Of a stretch of DNA of 64,000 nt, positions 1 through 7,338 are shown in pieces. Within the stretch, counting starts at the first letter, position 1, and the number at the start of each line of letters is the position of its first letter. The translations under genes and the position numbers were made by a program. The notes below the pieces were generated by a model. It did not search any database. It saw only the letters and a program-made list of their open reading frames with translations, and was not told the origin of the DNA. The stretch is from Agrococcus pavilionensis RW1 (GTDB lineage: Bacteria > Actinomycetota > Actinomycetes > Actinomycetales > Microbacteriaceae), in contig NZ_ASHR01000017.1 of NCBI RefSeq assembly GCF_000400485.1, forward strand, positions 1 through 64,000. Direction: 5' to 3'.

Positions 1-552
1 AACCAGCGCTGGGTGGCGGACTTCACCTACGTGCGCACCTGGGCCGGGTTCGCGTACGTGTCGTTCGTGATCGACTGCTTCTCACGCGCGATCGTCGGCT
101 GGCAGGCCGCGACCACGAAGACGACGCCGTTGGTGACCACGGCGCTGCGGATGGGCCTGTGGCGGCGCGACCGAGCCGGCCGCCCGGCGCTCGACGGACT
201 GGTCCATCACAGCGATGCCGGGTCTCAATTCACGTCCGTGAGCTTCGCCGAGACGCTCGCCCTGGAGGGCATCGCTGCGTCGATCGGCTCGATCGGCGAC
301 GCGTATGACAATGCCCTCGCCGAGTCGACGATCGGGCTGTTCAAGACCGAAGCGATTCGCGACGACTCGCCCTTCCGGACCGGTCCGCTCAAGCAGCTGG
401 AGGACGTCGAATGGGTCACCGCTGAATGGGTCGACTGGTACAACGCCAGGCGCCTGCATTCCACCCTCGGCGACGTCCCTCCCGAGGAGTTCGAGGCCGC
501 GTACTACGCTGACCTCGAAACGCCATCACACCCGGTGCTGGCACCCGCATAG
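1..552 (+). CDS. IS3-family transposase, 3' part (truncated by window edge)
   Basis: This is the C-terminal 183 residues of the OrfB-type transposase of an IS3-family element; the reading frame is already open at base 1. The rve integrase core is visible. The first catalytic Asp is in WVADFTY, the second in HHSDAGSQFTS, and the Glu in DNALAESTIG, with the expected DDE spacing. The C-terminal stretch WVDWYNARRLHSTLG is the usual end of this family. The protein would cut and rejoin element ends during transposition. The upstream orfA and the left terminal repeat lie outside the window, so intactness cannot be judged. A candidate right terminal repeat follows 14 bases after the stop codon. Confidence 0.93.
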   Translation, partial: NQRWVADFTYVRTWAGFAYVSFVIDCFSRAIVGWQAATTKTTPLVTTALRMGLWRRDRAGRPALDGLVHHSDAGSQFTSVSFAETLALEGIAASIGSIGDAYDNALAESTIGLFKTEAIRDDSPFRTGPLKQLEDVEWVTAEWVDWYNARRLHSTLGDVPPEEFEAAYYADLETPSHPVLAPA

Positions 553-565
553 GAGCGGCAGAGAA

Positions 566-579
566 CCGGGGACGGTTCA
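566..579. repeat. Candidate right terminal inverted repeat of the IS3-family element
   Basis: The sequence CCGGGGACGGTTCA, read on the other strand as TGAACCGTCCCCGG, matches the TGAACCG...CCGG style of ends of actinobacterial IS3 elements. It lies 14 bp downstream of the transposase stop codon. The left partner is outside the window, so pairing cannot be confirmed. Confidence 0.6.
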
Positions 580-815
580 CTTTGCGAACCTTCTGCTTAG
601 AACAAGAGGCAATTGTGGTGCCGAACATCTCCGGGTTCTGAAGTGGTGGACGTCCGAGTTTGATTGACCCGGAACTAGACGGGTGAGGCAGCCCGACACC
701 GTTCTACTGCACCTCGCCGCGAGACGGAACGAGCGGTCTCGCTAGCCGGGCGGTGCGCGACCTGGCGTGCGTCACGGCCCGCCGCTCACAGAACGCGGAT
801 GCAACCCGCGAGACA
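580..815. other. Intergenic stretch beyond the IS end, no gene seen
   Basis: I see no convincing ORF, repeat or RNA in this stretch. Its composition is less GC-rich than the core genes. It leads into the extended -10 promoter at 816. Confidence 0.5.
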
Positions 816-840
816 TGCTATAATGTAGGTCTAACTACAT
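816..840 (+). promoter_or_regulatory. Extended -10 promoter overlapped by a palindromic operator
   Basis: TGC-TATAAT at 816-824 is a textbook extended -10 element, rare in this GC-rich window. It overlaps a perfect inverted repeat, ATGTAG (823-828) - GTCTAA - CTACAT (835-840), which would cover about -10 to +10 of the transcript. ATGT-N10-ACAT half-sites resemble operators of PadR-like repressors, but no regulator gene is in view and the assignment is a guess. Confidence 0.6.
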
Positions 841-843
841 AGT

Positions 844-1101
844 GTGCACGGTCGCTCGCCGGTTCGAATCCGGCGGCTGCTTATTGGCACGGCAGTGCTG
901 CTTGTCCTCCTCGTCACAGCAATATCCGTTGTTTCGGCTTCAAGCCCCGATCTGGGAGGGGGGAGTCATATGACTGGTTCGGTTGTAGCGGTTCTTACCA
1001 TTGCGTCGACATTTGTATCTGACATCTTCACGGGACTGGCAGTGGCGCAGGCGACCGTTGCTTTAAGGGGCAGTGCCCTGGGCGCCTCAGTTGATTGCTG
1101 A
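844..1101 (+). CDS. Small hydrophobic ORF of unknown function
   Basis: This is a possible 85-residue protein starting with GTG about 13 nt after the predicted transcription start. The N-terminus is basic and followed by a hydrophobic stretch (about residues 12-32) that could be a signal anchor. A second in-frame start, ATG at 970, is preceded by a very strong purine-rich ribosome site (GGGAGGGGGG, 6-nt spacing). It would give a 43-residue peptide rich in A, V, T and S, ending in Cys. The stop codon lies inside the terminator stem. A dedicated promoter with operator and a terminator frame the ORF, which argues that something is expressed. I do not recognise either product. Base composition differs from the core genes. 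Confidence 0.35.
   Translation: MHGRSPVRIRRLLIGTAVLLVLLVTAISVVSASSPDLGGGSHMTGSVVAVLTIASTFVSDIFTGLAVAQATVALRGSALGASVDC
858..874 (+). other. Isolated tRNA T-arm-like hairpin
   Basis: GCCGG-TTCGAAT-CCGGC is a perfect 5-bp T stem with a canonical 7-nt T loop. It is followed by GGCTGCTT where an acceptor 3' strand would lie. No matching 5' acceptor, D-arm or 7-nt anticodon loop is present upstream, so this is not an intact tRNA gene. It may be an attachment-site or tRNA remnant of a mobile element, or chance. Confidence 0.4.
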
Positions 1102-1113
1102 GGCGCCCTTTCT
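1080..1113 (+). terminator. Strong rho-independent terminator
   Basis: An 11-bp perfect stem (GGGCGCCTCAG / CTGAGGCGCCC) with a 7-nt loop is followed by TTTCT. It ends the small transcript that begins near 831, and it contains the stop codon of the ORF before it. Confidence 0.85.
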
Positions 1114-1224
1114 CTTGGCGGTCACGTTGTTCACGCTGTCCGCCGCTTCGCCGAAGAGGGCAGAGCGACAGGCGAGTTGAGGCGCTCGCCGGTCTCGCGC
1201 AGGTCGATGCGGCACGCTGGAGCC

Positions 1225-1950
1225 ATGACGAACCCGACTGCCGCGATGCTCGTGATCGGCGACGAGATCCTCTCCGGGCGCACGCGCGAGGCGAACGCCT
1301 ACCACCTGGCCGGTCGGCTCGGGAAGGCCGGGATCGACCTGCGCGAGATCAGGGTCATCCCCGACGACCATGCTGTCATCGTCGACGCGGTGCGCGCCCT
1401 CAGCGCTGCGCACACCCACGTCTTCACCTCCGGCGGCATCGGGCCGACGCACGATGACATCACGGCCGACGCCGTGGCGGATGCGTTCGGCGTCGGCGTC
1501 GAGGTGCGCGACGATGCGCGCGCCGCGCTGCAGGCGGCCGTCGGGCCGGGGCGCACGCTCACCGACGCGCACCTGCGGATGGCGCGCATCCCGCACGGCG
1601 CGGCGCTCATCGACAACCGCATCAGCGGAGCGCCCGGCTTCCGCATCGGCAACGTGCACGTCATGGCCGGCGTGCCCGCGATCTTCGTCGCGATGCTCGA
1701 CGCGGTCCTGCCTGGGCTCGAGTCGGGGCTGCCGGTCGTCTCCGACGAGCTGCGCTTCGAGGTGGGGGAGGGCCGCATCGCCGAGCCGCTGCGCGACCTC
1801 GCCGCCGTGATGCCCGAGCTCAGCATCGGCTCCTACCCGTTCCACGACGCCGGCGTCTACGGCACCAACATCGTCGTGCGCGGCACCGACCCGGCGCGCG
1901 TGCGCGTCGCGATCGAGCGTCTCCGCGCGATCCGCGACGCCGATGGCTGA
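1225..1950 (+). CDS. CinA-like molybdopterin-binding domain protein
   Basis: This 241-residue protein has the MoaB/MogA-like molybdopterin-binding fold found at the N-terminus of CinA. Visible motifs are the opening MLVIGDEILSG and the FTSGGIGPTHDD turn around residues 75-85. It is much shorter than full CinA (about 400 aa) and lacks the nicotinamide-nucleotide deamidase domain. Stand-alone versions of this length are common in actinobacteria and have no proven role. I chose ATG 1225 because it places the conserved MLVIGDE eight residues in; a GTG at 1177 would add an atypical basic leader. The final codons (IERLRAIRDADG) have a diverged second copy about 1.3 kb downstream, beyond the DUF4268 gene. 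Confidence 0.85.
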   Translation: MTNPTAAMLVIGDEILSGRTREANAYHLAGRLGKAGIDLREIRVIPDDHAVIVDAVRALSAAHTHVFTSGGIGPTHDDITADAVADAFGVGVEVRDDARAALQAAVGPGRTLTDAHLRMARIPHGAALIDNRISGAPGFRIGNVHVMAGVPAIFVAMLDAVLPGLESGLPVVSDELRFEVGEGRIAEPLRDLAAVMPELSIGSYPFHDAGVYGTNIVVRGTDPARVRVAIERLRAIRDADG

Positions 1951-2183
1951 GCAAATGTGTCGATTCTTGGCTGTACTGAGCCTGGGGCGGTCGTTTGGGC
2001 GCTTGGTCGCGATCACCAAGAGATGCTGGCTCCGCTGCTGCAGCTGGTTTCGCAGGTTGACCACGCGAACTGCGGCGCCTAGTTGACACGATCACCGACT
2101 AGCTCCACGGCGGAGATGGCCATCGACGACGCCCCGCCTATGACTGATTGCCTCGGTCGGCAGACCTCGAACTGAACTCTCGA

Positions 2184-2189
2184 TACTGT
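2184..2189 (+). promoter_or_regulatory. -10 box of the DUF4268 gene, probably leaderless
   Basis: TACTGT ends 7 nt before the ATG at 2197 and no Shine-Dalgarno sequence lies between. This fits transcription starting at the start codon. Confidence 0.5.
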
Positions 2190-2196
2190 CTATGCC

Positions 2197-3150
2197 ATGA
2201 GTGATCTGGTGCGAGCGTTGCCGATGGCTGAGTTGGGGAAACTCGAGCAGGTCCCGCTTCGAGAGGTCTGGAAGCACGAGGCCTCCGACTTCACCCAGTG
2301 GCTTGCCATGCCCGATAACATCGATCAGCTCGCGGAGGTGATCCTCGGCGGTGGCTCACTCACGGTGACCGACACAGAGGTCAACGTGGGCACCTACAGG
2401 GCCGACATCCTTGCCGTCGACTCCGAAGATCGCGTGGTCGTCATCGAGAACCAGCTCGAGCAGACTGACCATGATCATTTGGGAAAGATCCTTACGTACG
2501 GCGCGGGCAAGCAGGCTGAAGTGCTGGTATGGATCGTCAAGGATGCTCGCGAAGAGCACGAGAACGCGGTGAACTGGCTGAACGAACACACCGACGACTC
2601 GGTTCACTTGTTCCTGATTCAGATCGAGGCATGGCGTATCGGTGACTCCAGGCCCGCCCCACGCTTCAATGTCATTGCCAAGCCCAATGACTGGCTGAAA
2701 GTCGTCAGGCAAAGCACCTCTGCTGGTTCGGTCAGCGATCTGAAGCTCCAACAGCAGGCGTTCTTCGAGGAAGTTCGTGCAGCGGGCCTGGACGGAGCTC
2801 GCCACGTGAAGAGCTGGGCTAGACCGACCCCGCAACACTGGTATGACGTGCGCGTTGGATCCGGTAAGGGGCAGATCTCGATCACCTTGAACTCACAGAA
2901 GACGTATGTCGGCGTCGAGTTTTATGCGAATGCGAAGGAGACGTACTATTCACTTGAGACCCATAAGGGTGCCATCGAGGCGCAACTCGGAATGAAGTGT
3001 GAGTGGCAGGAACTCCCGACGAAGGCTGCAAGCAGAATCCTCGTGAAGAGGCACGGCGACTTCCGAGACGAGCTGGTGCGGGCAGAGCTTCGCGAGTGGG
3101 CGGTCGCGACCGTTGATAGGTTCGCGGACGTCTTCCCGCGGTACCTCTAG
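2197..3150 (+). CDS. DUF4268 protein with a PD-(D/E)XK-like nuclease core
   Basis: This 317-residue protein resembles DUF4268 proteins, some of which are annotated as restriction-endonuclease-like. The N-terminal half carries a plausible PD-(D/E)XK signature: YRADILAVDS supplies the Asp, VVVIENQLEQ the E-x-Q, and a helix with DHDHLGKILTYG follows. The C-terminal part (about 170-317) contains the DUF4268 region with an aromatic-rich WYDVRVGSGKG segment. There is no methyltransferase, specificity subunit or helicase beside it, so it is an orphan. Base composition is clearly less GC-rich than its neighbours and codon use is more relaxed, which suggests recent acquisition. A role in defence against foreign DNA is inference; the DUF assignment is from memory. 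Confidence 0.75.
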   Translation: MSDLVRALPMAELGKLEQVPLREVWKHEASDFTQWLAMPDNIDQLAEVILGGGSLTVTDTEVNVGTYRADILAVDSEDRVVVIENQLEQTDHDHLGKILTYGAGKQAEVLVWIVKDAREEHENAVNWLNEHTDDSVHLFLIQIEAWRIGDSRPAPRFNVIAKPNDWLKVVRQSTSAGSVSDLKLQQQAFFEEVRAAGLDGARHVKSWARPTPQHWYDVRVGSGKGQISITLNSQKTYVGVEFYANAKETYYSLETHKGAIEAQLGMKCEWQELPTKAASRILVKRHGDFRDELVRAELREWAVATVDRFADVFPRYL

Positions 3151-3276
3151 CGTCGGGTCCGAGGACCGGACGCGTCCGCGAGCAGGCTGGCTGCGTCTTG
3201 GTCGCTCACGGCAGAGACCCGGCACGTTTGGGCCGGGATCGAGACCGTCCGGGTGATCCGCGACGCGGTCGCCTGA
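3151..3276 (+). pseudogene. Remnant of a second cinA 3' end
   Basis: Read in the frame ending with TGA at 3274-3276, this stretch ends in IETVRVIRDAVA. It aligns codon for codon with the CinA-like end IERLRAIRDADG. A 12-bp exact repeat GATCCGCGACGC occurs at 1929-1940 and 3255-3266, and GATCGAG lies exactly 18 bp before each copy. Just after 3151 the frame also reads VRGPD, similar to VRGTD in the CinA-like protein. There is no start codon and no free-standing gene. It is best explained as the original gene end displaced by insertion of the DUF4268 module. Confidence 0.6.
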
Positions 3277-3328
3277 GCGCCGCGTCGCCCTCAGGGTGCT
3301 TGCACCGGCTTCGCGAGAGGCTGGCGTG

Positions 3329-5881
3329 ATGGATGCACAGGGGAGCGCGACGCAGGACGGCTTGGATCGGGTGCGGGTCCGCGGCGCTCGCGAGCACAAC
3401 CTGCGCGGCGTCGACCTCGACATCCCGCGCGATGCGCTCGTGGCGTTCACCGGGATCTCGGGCTCCGGCAAGAGCTCGCTCGCCTTCGGCACGATCTACG
3501 CCGAGTCGCAGCGCCGCTACTTCGAGTCGGTCGCGCCCTACGCGCGCCGGCTCATGAGCCAGGTCGGGGTGCCCGACGTCGACGCGATCGACGGCTTGCC
3601 GCCGGCCGTCGCGCTGCCGCAGCAGCGCTCCGGCGGCTCGGCGCGCTCGACCGTCGGCAGCGCCACCTCCATCTCGAACGTCGTGCGCATGCTCTACTCG
3701 CGCGTCGGCACGTACCCGCCCGGCGCGCCGATGCTCTACGCGGAGGACTTCTCGACCAACACCGTGCAGGGCGCGTGCCCCACGTGCCACGGACTCGGCC
3801 AGGTGCACGACGTGCCGGAGTCGCTCATGGTGCCCGACGCATCCCTCACGATCCGCGAGGGCGCGCTCGCCGCCTGGCCGACCGCGTGGCACGGCAAGCA
3901 GCTGCGCGACAGCCTCATCTCGCTCGGCTACGACATCGACGTGCCGTGGCGCGAGCTGCCGCGCGAGCAGCGCGACTGGGCGCTCTACACCGACGAGTCG
4001 CCACAGGTGCCGATCTACACCGACCGCGGCCCCGCCGAGGTGCGGCAGGCGATCGCCGACGGCACCCCGCCGCGCTACATGAGCACCTTCCAGGGCGTGC
4101 GCCGCTACGTGCTGGGCACGTTCGCGGGCTCGAAGAGCGCCCGGATGCGCGAGCGGGCCGCGTCGTTCATCGTGAGCGTCGCGTGCCCCGAGTGCGGGGG
4201 TCGCCGGCTGAAGGGCGAGGCGCTCGCGGTCACGTTCGAGGGGCTCGCGATCACCGAGCTCGCGGCGATGCCGCTCGACGACGTCGCGGCGCTGCTGCGG
4301 GGCGTGCTCGAGCCCGACTGGCGGCCGAGCGGCGGCGACGGCCACCCCGAGCAGCTGCTCGCCGCCCGGCGCCTCGTGACCGACCTGCTCGCCCGCCTCT
4401 CGCCCATCATCGACCTCGGGCTCGGCTCGCTCTCGCTCGACCGCACCACCGCATCGCTCTCGTCGGGGGAGCTGCAGCGCATGCGTCTCGCGACGCAAGT
4501 GCTCTCGCAACTCTTCGGTGTCGTCTTCGTGCTCGACGAGCCCTCCGCGGGCCTGCACCCCGCCGACACCGAGTCGCTGCTGGGCATCCTGCGGCGGCTG
4601 CGCGACTCGGGCAACTCGGTCTTCTTCGTCGAGCACTCGCTCGACGTCATCCGCGAGGCCGACTGGATCGTCGACATCGGCCCGGGCGCGGGCTCCGAGG
4701 GCGGCACCGTCGTCCACTCGGGGCCGCTCGAGGGCCTCCGCGACGCGGAGGAGTCGGTCACCCGCCGCTACCTCTTCGACGCGCCGCAGCCTAGCCGCGA
4801 GCGCCGAGCCCGGCGTGAGGGCGACGGGGCGCTCGAGCTGAGCGGCGTCTCGCGGCACAACGTGCGCGACCTCTCGGTCGCGTTCCCGCTCGGCGCGCTC
4901 ACCGCGGTGACCGGCGTCTCGGGCTCCGGCAAGTCGACGCTCGTCGTGCAGGCCCTCCCGGAGCTGCTGCGGGCGAGCCTCGCGAGCGAGGTCGACGACG
5001 CCTCCGCGGCCGACGACGGCGCGGCGCCCGCCGACCCGCTGACGCAGCGCGTCGAGGCCGAGACCGCCGGTCGCGCCCACGGGCCGGCGGGGCGGCTGCG
5101 CCGCGTCGTGCAGGTGAGCCAGCGGCCTATCGGCCGCACGTCCCGCTCGAACGTCGCGACCTACACCGGCCTCTTCGACCGCGTGCGGGCGCTGTTCGCC
5201 GCGACGCCGGAGGCGAGGCGGCGCCGCTACGCCGCGAGCCGCTTCTCGTTCAACCTGCCCGCCGGCCGCTGCCCGACGTGCAAGGGCGAGGGCACGATGG
5301 AGGTCGAGCTGCTCTTCCTCCCGACCGTGCACGCGCCGTGCACGACGTGCGGCGGCACCCGCTACAACGCCGAGACGCTCGAGATCGAGCTCGACGGCCG
5401 CTCGATCGCCGACGTGCTCGCCATGAGCGTGCGCGACGCCCGCGCATCCCTCACCGACGACGCCGAGGTCAACCGGCACCTCGACGCGCTCCTCGACGTC
5501 GGGCTCGGCTACGTCGCGCTCGGCCAGCCGGCGACCGAGCTCTCGGGCGGGGAGGCGCAGCGCGTCAAGCTCGCCGCCGAGCTACAGCGGGGCCAGCGCG
5601 GCGACACCCTCTACCTGCTCGACGAGCCGACCTCGGGGCTCCACGCCGCCGACGCCGACCGCCTGCTCGCGCACCTCCACCGCCTCGTCGACGGCGGCAG
5701 CACCGTCATCATGGTCGAGCACGACATGCGCATCGTCGCAGAGGCCGACTGGGTCATCGACCTCGGCCCGGGGTCGGGGGATGCGGGCGGCCAGGTGGTC
5801 GCGGAGGGCACGCCCGAGCAGGTGGCGACGAGCGCCGCGAGCCGCACCGCCCCCTACCTCGCGGCGGCGCTCGCCCGCTGA
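3329..5881 (+). CDS. UvrA-like ABC ATPase lacking the UvrB-binding domain
   Basis: This 850-residue paralogue of excinuclease subunit UvrA has two ABC ATPase halves. Walker A motifs are GISGSGKSS (about 42-50) and GVSGSGKST (about 529); signatures are LSSGELQRMRL (about 377) and LSGGEAQRVKL (about 738). Zinc-binding pairs CPTC/CPEC and CPTC/CTTC are present. In UvrA about 110 residues of UvrB-binding domain separate the RVGT segment from the first CPxC zinc knuckle; here only about 20 residues do. It therefore resembles the UvrA2/DrrC-like class, which is linked to tolerance of DNA-binding drugs rather than core repair. I chose ATG 3329, with GAGAGG 8 nt upstream, over a GTG at 3296. Confidence 0.9.
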   Translation: MDAQGSATQDGLDRVRVRGAREHNLRGVDLDIPRDALVAFTGISGSGKSSLAFGTIYAESQRRYFESVAPYARRLMSQVGVPDVDAIDGLPPAVALPQQRSGGSARSTVGSATSISNVVRMLYSRVGTYPPGAPMLYAEDFSTNTVQGACPTCHGLGQVHDVPESLMVPDASLTIREGALAAWPTAWHGKQLRDSLISLGYDIDVPWRELPREQRDWALYTDESPQVPIYTDRGPAEVRQAIADGTPPRYMSTFQGVRRYVLGTFAGSKSARMRERAASFIVSVACPECGGRRLKGEALAVTFEGLAITELAAMPLDDVAALLRGVLEPDWRPSGGDGHPEQLLAARRLVTDLLARLSPIIDLGLGSLSLDRTTASLSSGELQRMRLATQVLSQLFGVVFVLDEPSAGLHPADTESLLGILRRLRDSGNSVFFVEHSLDVIREADWIVDIGPGAGSEGGTVVHSGPLEGLRDAEESVTRRYLFDAPQPSRERRARREGDGALELSGVSRHNVRDLSVAFPLGALTAVTGVSGSGKSTLVVQALPELLRASLASEVDDASAADDGAAPADPLTQRVEAETAGRAHGPAGRLRRVVQVSQRPIGRTSRSNVATYTGLFDRVRALFAATPEARRRRYAASRFSFNLPAGRCPTCKGEGTMEVELLFLPTVHAPCTTCGGTRYNAETLEIELDGRSIADVLAMSVRDARASLTDDAEVNRHLDALLDVGLGYVALGQPATELSGGEAQRVKLAAELQRGQRGDTLYLLDEPTSGLHAADADRLLAHLHRLVDGGSTVIMVEHDMRIVAEADWVIDLGPGSGDAGGQVVAEGTPEQVATSAASRTAPYLAAALAR

Positions 5882-5920
5882 TCACCGCGACCCGAGCGCC
5901 CGCGCACGGCACCGCATCCG

Positions 5921-5926
5921 TACGCT
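5921..5926 (+). promoter_or_regulatory. -10 box of the FNT gene, leaderless
   Basis: TACGCT is followed by exactly 6 nt and then ATG 5933; no ribosome-binding site is present. The same TACGCT-N6-start arrangement recurs at 7285 and 55229 on the minus strand. Confidence 0.6.
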
Positions 5927-5932
5927 GTGCGC

Positions 5933-6775
5933 ATGGAAGAGCGTGAGCAGCGCCGGAACCTCGGCGACAGCGACTTCGACATCGAGGACGCGCTGCTCGA
6001 CGAAGCCGTCACGACCGTCGTCAAGGGCGCGGAGCGGCTGAACCGCAAGTGGCCCGAGCTCATCATCACGGGCATCTTCGGCGGCTTCGACGTGGGCCTC
6101 GGCATCCTCGCGATGGTGCTCGTCAAGCAGGCGACGGGCTCTGACATCCTCGCCGGCATGGCCTTCGGCGTGGGGCTGCTCGCGCTCAAGCTCGCGCACT
6201 CGGAGCTCTTCACCGAGGAGTTCCTGCTCCCGCTGAACGCCGTGATCGCCGGGCAGGGCACGTGGCTCCAGATGCTGCGCCTCTGGGCGGTGACGCTCGT
6301 CACCAACCTGCTCGGCGGGCTCGCGTTCATGGCGATCGTGGTCGTCGCCCTGCCGGACTACCACCAGACCATGATCGACTCGGCCGTCGGCTACATCGAT
6401 CAGCCCTCGCTGCCCGTGATGATCGCGCTCGCGCTCCTCGCGGGCGCGACGATCACGCTGTCGACGCGGATGCAGCAGGGCTCGTCGGACGACGTCGTCG
6501 CGGTGGTCACGTGCACGATCTCCGGCCTGCTGGTGATCGGCTTCGGCATGCTGCACGGGGCGCTCAACGCCATCATCATCTTCGGCGCGATGCTCGCGGG
6601 CGCAGACATCTCGATCGGCGACTTCGCGCAGTGGTTCGCGATCGTCATCCCGTGCAACATGCTCGGCGGGCTGCTCATCATCTCGCTGCCGCGCGTCGCG
6701 CGGACGCTCCGGGTGCTGCGCGGCATCCGCGCAGCCTCGATCCCGCTCGAGAAGGCGGAGGAGCAGGCGAGCTGA
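5933..6775 (+). CDS. Formate/nitrite transporter (FNT) family channel
   Basis: This is a 280-residue integral membrane protein of the FocA/NirC family. After a charged 35-residue N-terminus come six hydrophobic segments. Typical FNT features are the early GIFGGFDVGLGI helix, the FGVGLLALKLAHSELFTEEF segment and the C-terminal NMLGGLLIISLPRVAR helix. Members form pentameric channels for formate, nitrite, hydrosulfide or similar small anions; the substrate cannot be read from sequence. No formate dehydrogenase or nitrite reductase gene is nearby. ATG 5933 is preferred over GTG 5927 because it sits 6 nt after a TANNNT box. Confidence 0.88.
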   Translation: MEEREQRRNLGDSDFDIEDALLDEAVTTVVKGAERLNRKWPELIITGIFGGFDVGLGILAMVLVKQATGSDILAGMAFGVGLLALKLAHSELFTEEFLLPLNAVIAGQGTWLQMLRLWAVTLVTNLLGGLAFMAIVVVALPDYHQTMIDSAVGYIDQPSLPVMIALALLAGATITLSTRMQQGSSDDVVAVVTCTISGLLVIGFGMLHGALNAIIIFGAMLAGADISIGDFAQWFAIVIPCNMLGGLLIISLPRVARTLRVLRGIRAASIPLEKAEEQAS

Positions 6776-6907
6776 CGACGGGCGGCGGTAGCCCATCCGT
6801 CCGAGCAGCGGTCTCAGGCGCCACTCGGTTCACTCCCAGCGTGGAGCGACATCATCGATCCTGGAACTCCTGGGGCGCTCGATGCCTTGGACGAAGGCCA
6901 CGCGAAT

Positions 6908-6935
6908 GCCCCTCCGCAGCGACTGCGAGAGGGGC
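6908..6935. terminator. Hairpin between convergent genes, likely bidirectional terminator
   Basis: GCCCCTC-CGCAG / CTGCG-A-GAGGGGC forms a 12-bp stem with one bulge and a 3-nt loop. It lies between the FNT gene and the convergent small membrane protein. There is no clear U-tract. Confidence 0.5.
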
Positions 6936-6955
6936 TCTCGCTGTTCGGGGCGGCG

Positions 6956-7285
6956 TCAGCCGACGCCCGCGCCAGCGCCGAACGGCGGGTGCAGCGCCAC
7001 GGCGATCGCGAGGGCGACGACCGCCGCGCCGATCACGAGCAGGCTCGGAGCCAGCGGCGGGTTCGTCGTGCGCGGAGAGCGCCAGGCCAGCAGCAGAGCG
7101 GCCGAGATCGCGAAGATCGACCACGAGAGCAGCACCCACCCGAGCAGCCACGCCAGCTCGACCGGTGCCTCCGGCAGGACGTTCAGCGCCGCCGCGACCT
7201 GCAGCGAGACCGCGCCGAGCGCCGCGAGCACCGCGGCGACCATCGCCGGCACCCACGCGTCGTGGGTCGCGCCCGCCTTCAGCAT
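6956..7285 (-). CDS. Small four-helix membrane protein, unknown
   Basis: A 109-residue hydrophobic protein with about four evenly spaced transmembrane segments (near 12-32, 43-65, 80-98 and a short N-terminal stretch) and few charged residues. I do not recognise a family. The start codon ATG 7285 follows TACGCT-N6 with no ribosome-binding site, which supports it as a real leaderless gene. Its third-position GC matches the surrounding core genes. It converges with the FNT gene and is followed on the same strand by nothing obviously co-transcribed. Function unknown. Confidence 0.65.
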   Translation of the reverse strand: MLKAGATHDAWVPAMVAAVLAALGAVSLQVAAALNVLPEAPVELAWLLGWVLLSWSIFAISAALLLAWRSPRTTNPPLAPSLLVIGAAVVALAIAVALHPPFGAGAGVG

Positions 7286-7291
7286 GACGGG

Positions 7292-7297
7292 AGCGTA
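7292..7297 (-). promoter_or_regulatory. -10 box of the small membrane protein gene, leaderless
   Basis: On the minus strand TACGCT is followed by 6 nt and the ATG at 7285. Confidence 0.55.
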
Positions 7298-7338
7298 ACC
7301 GCGTCTGCGACTGCTCCGCTAGGGGTCCGGAGCCGGCG

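Noticed and set aside
823-840. A BlaI/MecI operator
   Set aside because: Those operators have the arm order CTACA...TGTAG; here the order is reversed (TGTAG...CTACA).
858-882. An intact tRNA gene at the T-arm-like sequence
   Set aside because: No matching 5' acceptor strand, D-arm or 7-nt anticodon loop is present; the nearby palindrome has a 6-nt loop.
2197-3276. A restriction-modification system around the DUF4268 gene
   Set aside because: No methyltransferase or specificity subunit occurs within reach on either side.
3206-5479. A 757-residue minus-strand frame opposite the UvrA-like gene
   Set aside because: Its composition is Arg/Ala/Glu-rich without any domain, and the opposite strand encodes complete ABC motifs.
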